DNA of 39,071 bases from Candidatus Omnitrophota bacterium (GTDB lineage Bacteria > Omnitrophota > Gorgyraeia > JABMRN01), in contig JAQVOV010000004.1 in the NCBI GenBank assembly GCA_028702395.1, positions 1 to 39,071 on the forward strand. The letters are read 5' to 3'. The position numbers and the translations under genes were made by a program. The stretch's first letter is position 1. Every line of letters starts with the position of its first letter. Under the pieces are notes generated by a model that had not been told where the DNA came from, did no database searches, and saw only the letters and a program-made list of their open reading frames with translations. This document shows positions 34,163-39,071 of the stretch, piece by piece.

Positions 34163-34819
34163 TTATTGTTTCTCCAAAAGAACATAGGCATTTAGTGTAA
34201 GCTCTATATTCTCGATCTTAGGAGTTCTTTCACTGTTATAGATCATTATACTTGAAATATCCACAAATCTATCGCCTGTTTCCATCTTATTCAAAAATAA
34301 TCCTAATTGATGGTAACCGCTTTCAGCATTTATCTGTATGGGTATTTTTTCGTATGATCTTCCTTCTTTTTTCTCTTTTTCAGAAACCTTTTGTACTATC
34401 GTTATAGGGCTTATGCCCGTTATTTTCACATATGTATCTTTTGCTTTCCCTGATAATTCCTCTAAAAACAAAGGAATTTCATATTCTGACGGAAGTTTTT
34501 CTTCATAAAGTTCTACGGTCTCTTTCATGCTCTCTATACGGCTATTCAACACATTTAGCCTTTCAATATCAGATTCAAGGGTTTCAATTTCCTTTTTCAT
34601 TACACATGTTTCATTGAACAAATGAACTGACTGTACAAAAGGTGAAAAAATAAGAAGAAAGAAATACAATAAACATACTATAACAAATAATCCGCCAAGT
34701 ATGAAAACTGTTTCTTTTTTATCTTTATCCAAATGCATTTTCTCAAGCAATAAACCTACTTTGGACCTTATTTTTTCGAAAACAGCTTTTTTTATTTTCT
34801 CAAGATCGAGTTTACTCAT
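34163..34819 (-). CDS. pilO: Type IV pilus alignment protein PilO
   Basis: Bitopic inner-membrane partner of PilN. Of 218 residues, the cytoplasmic N-terminus is about 1-40, the membrane segment about 41-62 (VFILGGLFVIVCLLYFFLLI), a coiled coil about 75-115, and a ferredoxin-like periplasmic domain to the end (QINAESGYHQLGLFLNKMET is the typical PilO strand-helix). The start overlaps the pilN stop by 8 bp, indicating translational coupling. Confidence 0.92.
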   Translation of the reverse strand: MSKLDLEKIKKAVFEKIRSKVGLLLEKMHLDKDKKETVFILGGLFVIVCLLYFFLLIFSPFVQSVHLFNETCVMKKEIETLESDIERLNVLNSRIESMKETVELYEEKLPSEYEIPLFLEELSGKAKDTYVKITGISPITIVQKVSEKEKKEGRSYEKIPIQINAESGYHQLGLFLNKMETGDRFVDISSIMIYNSERTPKIENIELTLNAYVLLEKQ

Positions 34820-35438
34820 CTTTTCCCTTAACTATTTTTTGTTTTGGTCTACTTTTACATTTAAACTGAAAATTCATAACTTCTTTTTTATCAATAAGGC
34901 TTCTTCTCATTGAATCAAGTTCTATATTGTCAAAAAAAATAGAAAATTCAGGATCATTCTTCAGTGCATCTATTTGTCTTCCAATAGATGCTGTTGTCAT
35001 TTCTGAGCCTCCCATAGCAAACCCTTCAAGGATCAAAAAACCGTCTTTCTCATTATCGTAAGATAATTTTGAATACCATATGTTAGGTAAAACTGACGAA
35101 CTGATCCCGCTTAGGATCTTTGCCCATTCTATCCTGTTCTCAGTTAACTCTTTCATTGCATCTATTTTAGAACTATATTGATTGGCTTTTTTATGAAGAA
35201 CTGTGATCTCTTCTTTTTTTGGCTTTAACTTTTCCCACTTTTTTTTAACTCCGTTAAGAATTAAAGTATTTCGAGTTACAAGAAAAACAGAAAGTATCTG
35301 AAAAACAACAAGAAACACTACAACACTGACAACAAAAGGAACAACTGGGACTTGTTCCCAATCAACTTTTTCTTTTCGTTTTGCTTGTAACGCTTCAGGA
35401 AGTAAATTTAATTGTACCACCGTTTTGCTCTCCCCCAT
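34812..35438 (-). CDS. pilN: Type IV pilus alignment protein PilN
   Basis: Inner-membrane protein whose cytoplasmic tip binds PilM. The PilM-binding motif VQLNLLPEAL is at residues about 8-17, the membrane segment about 31-54, a coiled coil about 60-95, and a periplasmic ferredoxin-like domain follows (VLPNIWYSKLSYDNEKDGFL). Its 208 residues are typical. It is separated from pilM by 135 bp of repeat H17 and overlaps pilO by 8 bp. Confidence 0.93.
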   Translation of the reverse strand: MGESKTVVQLNLLPEALQAKRKEKVDWEQVPVVPFVVSVVVFLVVFQILSVFLVTRNTLILNGVKKKWEKLKPKKEEITVLHKKANQYSSKIDAMKELTENRIEWAKILSGISSSVLPNIWYSKLSYDNEKDGFLILEGFAMGGSEMTTASIGRQIDALKNDPEFSIFFDNIELDSMRRSLIDKKEVMNFQFKCKSRPKQKIVKGKDE

Positions 35439-35460
35439 ATATTCGTAATTGTTTTTCTTT

Positions 35461-35577
35461 AGCTGTCAGCGATCAGCTTTCAGCTATTAGCAAATGATCG
35501 TTCTAAACGCATTTTTTAAATAACCTCTTTAGAACGATCTAAAAGCTAACAGCTGAATGCTGACAGCTGATCGCTAA
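35461..35577. repeat. Period-7 hairpin element H17 (AGCT type) between pilM and pilN
   Basis: Left heptads are AGCTGTC AGCGATC (35461-35491). The inverted core GATCGTTCTAAA (35496-35507) pairs with TTTAGAACGATC (35528-35539). Right heptads are GCTAACA GCTGAAT (35545-35577). Both arms and core pair, giving a long imperfect hairpin. The pilM stop (TAG, 35574-35576) is in the last unit. Confidence 0.88.
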
Positions 35578-36593
35578 ATAATATCCGTTCTACTTAAAAG
35601 CCCTACAGCAACTGCTAATGAATTCCTGGCATTTAAGATCTTCTCTTCGTCTATTTCAGGCCCGATATTAAAAGTTTCAACAGGATCCCACCTTAGAACA
35701 TTTACTCCCAATGCATCTTGCAGAACTTCTAAAATACCAGGGAAACTCGAAAATCCCCCTGTAACAAAAACATTATCTACAGTTGCTCCATATTGGTTTT
35801 CATAATACCCAAAGGATAATCTTATTTCATCGAGTAATTGAATTATAGGCATCCGCAAAGATTCCTCTTTTATTTGTTCATTATCTTTTGATTGCGATAT
35901 AAGCTGTTCATAGGTTAATCCTGATTTTACCATTGCTTCCTTGATTATATATTCTCCGCCTATTTGTATGTCTCTGCAAAAAAACGGTATTTTACCTGAG
36001 CCAATAACAGTATTAGTATAAGTGCTCCCGAAATTCAATATCGCAAAACTCTCGTCCTTATTTATTTTAGGTTCGCTCATTATAAATGCATTAAAAACTG
36101 CAAAAGCATCGATATCTATCAATGCAACATTATATCCAAAATCCTTGAACATTTGTATCCTTTGATCAACAACCTCTTTTTTTGCTGCTGCGAAAAGCAC
36201 ACTCATTTTATCTTTATCAATTGATTTTTTTTGCAATATACAGCTGTTAATATACACATCATCTATAGCAAATGGCATATGTTTATCTGCTTCAAAAGCC
36301 AAAGACTGTTTTAATGCTTCTTCAGTCATTTGGGGCATATGAATGAATCGTACAACAGCACTCTGCCCGGATAAAGAGATAAAAATATCTTTAGCTGAAA
36401 GATTTGCTTTTTCTAAAGCTTGAAAAACTACTTTTTGGATGTTTTTTTTGTCGATCTTTTCTGACGGTGTTTCAATATGGAATTTTGTTAGTGTATAAGT
36501 TCCTTGGTCAGCTACTGCTTCCAATATTTTAATGGAATAAGTGCCTATATCAATAGCTGCATAAATAAAATTATTTTTTTTCTTATTAAACAT
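35574..36593 (-). CDS. pilM: Type IV pilus actin-like protein PilM
   Basis: Cytoplasmic actin/FtsA-like ATP-binding protein that binds the PilN N-terminus. Of 339 residues, the phosphate-1 loop is AAIDIGTYSIKILE (12-25). SLSGQSAVVRFIHMPQMTEE (73-92), the second phosphate-binding loop around ILNFGSTYTNTVI and the adenosine region VFVTGGFSSFPGILEVL are all PilM-typical. It is first gene of the pilMNOPQ set. A good promoter (36638-36665) lies about 40 bp upstream. Confidence 0.95.
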   Translation of the reverse strand: MFNKKKNNFIYAAIDIGTYSIKILEAVADQGTYTLTKFHIETPSEKIDKKNIQKVVFQALEKANLSAKDIFISLSGQSAVVRFIHMPQMTEEALKQSLAFEADKHMPFAIDDVYINSCILQKKSIDKDKMSVLFAAAKKEVVDQRIQMFKDFGYNVALIDIDAFAVFNAFIMSEPKINKDESFAILNFGSTYTNTVIGSGKIPFFCRDIQIGGEYIIKEAMVKSGLTYEQLISQSKDNEQIKEESLRMPIIQLLDEIRLSFGYYENQYGATVDNVFVTGGFSSFPGILEVLQDALGVNVLRWDPVETFNIGPEIDEEKILNARNSLAVAVGLLSRTDII

Positions 36594-36637
36594 AGTATGT
36601 AATTTATAATATCATATAAGACTTTTTTTGTCTATAA

Positions 36638-36665
36638 TTTATATATAAAATCGCTTTATTTTCAA
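36638..36665 (-). promoter_or_regulatory. Sigma70-type promoter of pilM
   Basis: On the minus strand, TTGAAA (36660-36665), a 16-bp spacer and TATAAA (36638-36643). The predicted start is near 36631, with a leader of about 38 nt. Repeat H18 begins two bases upstream of the -35. Confidence 0.65.
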
Positions 36666-36667
36666 AT

Positions 36668-36900
36668 CGTATTTCGTATGTCGTATATCGTAGGTCGTAA
36701 AGTTAATAGGGCTTATGAACTATTATAATCGGTTTTGCCACGAGTTCCACGTCTCGCGCTACGCGAAAAGTGGAACATCCTAAATAAACTCATAATAAAA
36801 CTTTTTTTGGGACGGTCATTAAGCTCGCTGCTCTTAGCACGTGGCTTAACTTAATCCAGGACGTTCCTCTACGACATACGACCTACGACATACAACCTAC
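36668..36900. repeat. Large nested hairpin element H18 (CGTATGT arms)
   Basis: Outer heptads are CGTATTT CGTATGT (36668-36702) and TACGACA TACGACC (36870-36900), which pair. Inside are TTTTGCCACGAG, CTCGCGCTACGCG, TGGAACATCCTAAA (36771-36784), CGTGGCTTAACTTAATC and AGGACGTTCC (36858-36867). The interior is homologous to H19. It accounts for the 322-bp gap 36594-36915 apart from the pilM promoter. Confidence 0.85.
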
Positions 36901-36915
36901 AAGCTTCCTCTTAAG

Positions 36916-37209
36916 CTATCGGTATCGTCCACTCTCAACTTCTTCATTTATTATATCCTCATTGAATTGACTCATTGAATCGTCATTTTCATCTATCGCT
37001 TCTTGCTGATATTCTGCATTCTCTAACGCTTCGTTTTTCAGTTCACCTTTATCATCTGCAAAAACTTCCCATTGTCCGTCAGTAATATCTTTATATTCTT
37101 CAGGAACTTCTGTTCCTGGTATTGGCATCTCTTTTGAGTAAGCCTGTCCTACAAAGGAAATACCATAAACCAAACTAAATATCAAAAAAACATACATTAT
37201 TTTTTTCAT
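36916..37209 (-). CDS. Small secreted acidic protein, unknown function
   Basis: Not recognised. Its 97 residues comprise an N-terminal signal peptide (about 1-25, KKIMYVFLIFSLVYGISFVG, cut near YS|KE) followed by a short hydrophilic, strongly acidic mature part (EVPEEYKDITDGQWEVF, then NAEYQQEAIDENDDSMSQF) with no Cys. GGAGA lies seven bases before the ATG. It is isolated between large repeats H18 and H19, downstream of the SagB-type gene and upstream of pilM. It is probably periplasmic; a link to the pilus is not shown. Confidence 0.7.
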   Translation of the reverse strand: MKKIMYVFLIFSLVYGISFVGQAYSKEMPIPGTEVPEEYKDITDGQWEVFADDKGELKNEALENAEYQQEAIDENDDSMSQFNEDIINEEVESGRYR

Positions 37210-37243
37210 TTATTGTCTCCTATTTTAATCATTAAACCTTAAG

Positions 37244-37491
37244 CGTTAATAGTAAGTTAATATGACCTATGAATTGTTATCAGGGGTTTTGCCACGAGCT
37301 ATGAGTCTCGCGCTACGCGCTATTGGAACGTCCTAAACGATGTTTTTGTAGAGGCGAAAATTTTTTTCGACCCTACTATTCAAAGATTTTTGAACGATCA
37401 TTATGCTCGCTGTACGCAGCTCGAAGCAGGTGGCTTAACTTAATCTAGGACGTTCCATCCTTTTTACTTTTTACTTTTACCTTTTTACTTA
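37244..37491. repeat. Large nested hairpin element H19, homologous to H18
   Basis: It shares with H18 an interior of TTTTGCCACGAG, GTCTCGCGCTACGCG, TGGAACGTCCTAAA (37324-37337), GAACGATCATTATGCTCGC, GGTGGCTTAACTTAATC and AGGACGTTCCA (37447-37457). The outer right arm is a different type, CTTTTTA heptads (37459-37491). A GTAGAGGCG...CCCTAC hairpin (37348-37376) interrupts it. It accounts for nearly all of the gap 37210-37502. Confidence 0.85.
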
Positions 37492-37502
37492 TGCACATCC
37501 TA

Positions 37503-38138
37503 CTAACTCTCATATCCCACCGGAACAAAATACAATGGCACTTCGTTCTCAGGTAACTCCAATAGTTTAACTGCTTTATCATCATTGAAAGCTCCAACAG
37601 GCACTGATCCTAATCCAAGTGAAACTGCCTGTAAATGTAGATTTTCCGCAGCATGACCAACTTCCATATCAACATACCTTACTCCACGTTGTCCATAACG
37701 TGATGTAACTCTTTCGTATACAGCACAAAATATCACTATTATCGGCGCTTGATCAAAAAAACCTTGCGCTGAAAGATCTTTTCTTACATCTTTACTGTTT
37801 TTTTGAACAAGTTTGTTTTCTTGCGGAACATATTTGAAAAGACCATCTTTTGTTGCTAAATAGAGCTCTAAGGGAAATCTTGCTCCTGCTGAAGGTGAGG
37901 TCCTAAATCCTCTTTCATTGGTTATTCCTTGTGCGGACCATAAAAGCTGTGATATTTGTTCTAATGAAAGTTCTTTTTCTGAATAATTACGAATAGACCT
38001 TCTTGTTTGAAGAGTTTCTTCTAATGATATATTACCTTTTAAAGATGGTGCAGGCAATTTTATCTCTTTCATTACATCCTCCGCTATAGCAACATAAGGC
38101 AGGGTTAAAAGTGAAATAATCAATATCAACTTTTTCAT
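37503..38138 (-). CDS. Exported SagB/ThcOx-type nitroreductase-family protein
   Basis: FMN-dependent nitroreductase-fold enzyme of the SagB subgroup. The 211 residues begin with a signal peptide (about 1-20, cut near AIA|ED), so it is probably periplasmic, unusual for a flavin enzyme. Family motifs are TRRSIRNYSEKELSLEQISQ (46-65, FMN phosphate site), LLWSAQGIT, TSPSAGARFPLELYL, VGHAAENLHLQAVSLGLGSVPVGAF and the C-terminal PLYFVPVGY. GGAGG lies five bases before the ATG. No YcaO or azole-forming partners are nearby, so the substrate is unknown. Confidence 0.85.
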   Translation of the reverse strand: MKKLILIISLLTLPYVAIAEDVMKEIKLPAPSLKGNISLEETLQTRRSIRNYSEKELSLEQISQLLWSAQGITNERGFRTSPSAGARFPLELYLATKDGLFKYVPQENKLVQKNSKDVRKDLSAQGFFDQAPIIVIFCAVYERVTSRYGQRGVRYVDMEVGHAAENLHLQAVSLGLGSVPVGAFNDDKAVKLLELPENEVPLYFVPVGYES

Positions 38139-38155
38139 TTCAACCTCCTTTTTTA

Positions 38156-38464
38156 TCTAAACATAAAGGATCTACTAACAAATGTGACACTTTATCTAAA
38201 AACTCATTTAGGACGTTCCACTCTTTTATCTTTTATCTTTTGTCTTTTATCTTTTGTCTTATTCAGTATCCCCTTACGTAAGTTGCCCTATCATTTTAGT
38301 CACGGCAAAGTTGTCTAAAACATAAAGAATCTACTAGCAAATGTTACACTTTATCTAAAAACTCATTTAGGACGTTCCACTCTTTTATCTTTTATCTTTT
38401 ATCTTTTGTCTTATTCAGTATCCCCTTAGGTAAGCTGTCCTATCATTTTAGTCACGGCAAAGTT
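38156..38464. repeat. Tandem duplication H20 carrying heptad arrays and a gene 3' end
   Basis: Copy A (38156-38313, 158 bp) is followed directly by copy B (38314-38464, 151 bp). Each holds CTCATTTAGGACGTTCCA, a TCTTTTA/TCTTTTG heptad array, and the last 13 codons of the 93-aa gene (VTKMIGQLT and stop). The copies differ by exactly one heptad (five versus four units) plus about eight substitutions. Copy A therefore contains a dead gene fragment (38276-38313). This accounts for the gap 38139-38425. Confidence 0.9.
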
Positions 38465-38707
38465 GATAAGCTTCCAATCTTCCTGACTATGTATAGCAAA
38501 TTTTTGTTTTCTTTTCCACTGATCACCTTTCATTTGCCACAAATAAAAGCATACCTGTTTTCTTCCATAGCTTTCCAATAGGACTACTGCTGACCACCAG
38601 CCAAACCTTTTGTTAATTGTTGCATAATCTAACACCTTTAATGGTGGAATGATCGGCAACTTTTCATTTTCATTTTTTTCTCTTTCAAGAATTTCATTTG
38701 CAGCCAT
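38426..38707 (-). CDS. Conserved-looking 93-aa protein, unknown function
   Basis: Not recognised. The start at ATG 38707 is set by AAAGGAGG six bases upstream; a TTG one codon earlier is less likely. The protein is soluble: an acidic-basic N-terminal stretch (EILEREKNENEKLPIIPPLK), then a compact region rich in Trp and aromatics (INKRFGWWSAVVLLESYGRK, then VCFYLWQMKGDQWKRKQKF) and a C-terminal helix. The alternating strands and basic patch could suit nucleic-acid binding, which is only a guess. Its 3' end has been duplicated downstream (see H20). Confidence 0.7.
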   Translation of the reverse strand: MAANEILEREKNENEKLPIIPPLKVLDYATINKRFGWWSAVVLLESYGRKQVCFYLWQMKGDQWKRKQKFAIHSQEDWKLINFAVTKMIGQLT

Positions 38708-38723
38708 CAAACACCTCCTTTTT

Positions 38724-38818
38724 CGAGCAGCGAGCCACGAGTCGCGAGCTCCGAGCTTTACAAGAATTCTAAATTTTCATTAAGAGCACGAAGCTCGCTG
38801 CGCGTAACTCGTGGCTAA
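38724..38818. repeat. Period-7 hairpin element H21 (CGAGCTC type)
   Basis: Left heptads are CGAGCAG CGAGCCA (38724-38758). Right heptads are GAGCACG AAGCTCG (38784-38818). The arms pair and are GC-rich, with an AT-rich centre containing GAATTCTAAA. The stop of the zinc-ribbon gene (TAG, 38815-38817) is in the last unit. Confidence 0.8.
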
Positions 38819-39048
38819 TATCTGTTTTTTTTCAATAGCGTTTCACATTGCGGACATTTTGAGAACTCATCATCTTTTGAATCCACATAAACATTTGCGC
38901 AAATATGGCATTTCCACATATAATCATTATCTGATCTGAGAACGATCTCTTTTCTCTTGTATCCAGAAAACAACCAATATCCTAAGACCAAAATAACATT
39001 GAAAAACAGATAAAGAAAAATTGCCGTTGAGATATTCACTTTTAACAT
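38815..39048 (-). CDS. Small membrane-anchored zinc-ribbon protein
   Basis: A 77-residue protein with one N-terminal membrane segment (about 8-28, TAIFLYLFFNVILVLGYWLF), a short basic stretch, then a zinc-ribbon-like pair of CxxC knuckles (CHIC near 47-50 and CPQC near 66-69, in EFSKCPQCETLLKKNRY). No enzymatic domain is present; the function is unknown. An AGGTG sequence precedes the ATG at 39048. Its TAG stop is formed by repeat H21. It probably belongs to a transcript entering from the right of the window. Confidence 0.75.
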   Translation of the reverse strand: MLKVNISTAIFLYLFFNVILVLGYWLFSGYKRKEIVLRSDNDYMWKCHICANVYVDSKDDEFSKCPQCETLLKKNRY

Positions 39049-39071
39049 CTTAGGGCACCTGAACTTTCAAG

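Noticed and set aside
33811..34191. Longer start for the PilP-like protein at 34191
   Set aside because: It would overlap the end of pilO and add residues ahead of a normal signal peptide. The start at 34161, one base after the pilO stop, is more natural.
20499..38138. Azole-peptide (TOMM) system combining the Cys-rich peptide and the SagB-type enzyme
   Set aside because: They are 17 kb apart, the enzyme appears exported, and no YcaO cyclodehydratase or transporter is present in the window.

Overview
The window is AT-rich bacterial chromosome from a diderm (Gram-negative-type) organism. Every gene I can support, about 38, lies on the minus strand, so transcription runs from high to low coordinates. 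The cell-envelope genes (a secretin, lipoprotein processing by Lgt and LspA, a type IV pilus, a rod-shape elongation complex) and the style of the intergenic repeats suggest an uncultured lineage such as Candidatus Omnitrophota. That placement is inference from gene content and order, without a search, and could be wrong at phylum level.

In transcription order the layout is as follows. (1) 39048-36916: a zinc-ribbon membrane protein, a 93-aa unknown, an exported SagB-type nitroreductase and a small secreted acidic protein, separated by large repeats. (2) 36593-32086: pilM, pilN, pilO, pilP and pilQ, the alignment subcomplex and outer-membrane secretin of a type IV pilus. (3) 31906-30416: RNase E/G, interrupted by an in-frame TAA. 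(4) 30397-26380: three minor-pilin genes of PilV, PilW and PilX type. (5) 25920-20936: rplU, rpmA, obgE, proB (frameshifted at an A7 run), proA and nadD. (6) 20717-20499: a lone Cys/Gly-rich small peptide gene with its own promoter and terminator. (7) 20204-16905: yggS, proC, yggT, yggU and mtnP. (8) 16741-9784: ileS, a TraR/DksA zinc-finger protein with a long lysine-rich tail, lspA, lgt, rluD and aroA. (9) 9619-4030: mreB, mreC, mreD, mrdA and rodA, the complete elongasome set. (10) 3749-1: a HAMP-GAF membrane protein, pilT, a stand-alone MshEN-domain protein and pilB, which runs off the left edge. Pilus motors and pilus scaffold thus flank housekeeping and cell-shape genes.

The most unusual content is between the genes. 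About twenty intergenic gaps are nearly filled by imperfect hairpin elements. Their arms are degenerate tandem repeats with a strict 7-bp period (6 or 9 bp in a few). The arm motif differs from element to element (ACTAGTG, AGCTGAT, GTTATCT, CGTATGT, GCTACGA, AAAGTAA, TCTTTTA and others), but the two arms of one element are usually complementary. Many share an inverted core, GGAACGTCCTAAA ... TTTAGGACGTTCC. Some are nested, one looks chimeric, one sits in a tandem duplication whose copies differ by exactly one heptad, and several supply the stop codon of the gene they abut. No transposase lies in the window. Other dispersed repeats are a 48-bp palindrome present twice in opposite orientation and a 61-bp direct repeat upstream of the rplU promoter.

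Clear sigma70-like promoters (TTGACA, 17-bp spacer) precede mreB, rplU and yggS, and a good one (TTGAAA, 16, TATAAA) precedes pilM. No rRNA, tRNA, CRISPR array or integrase was seen.
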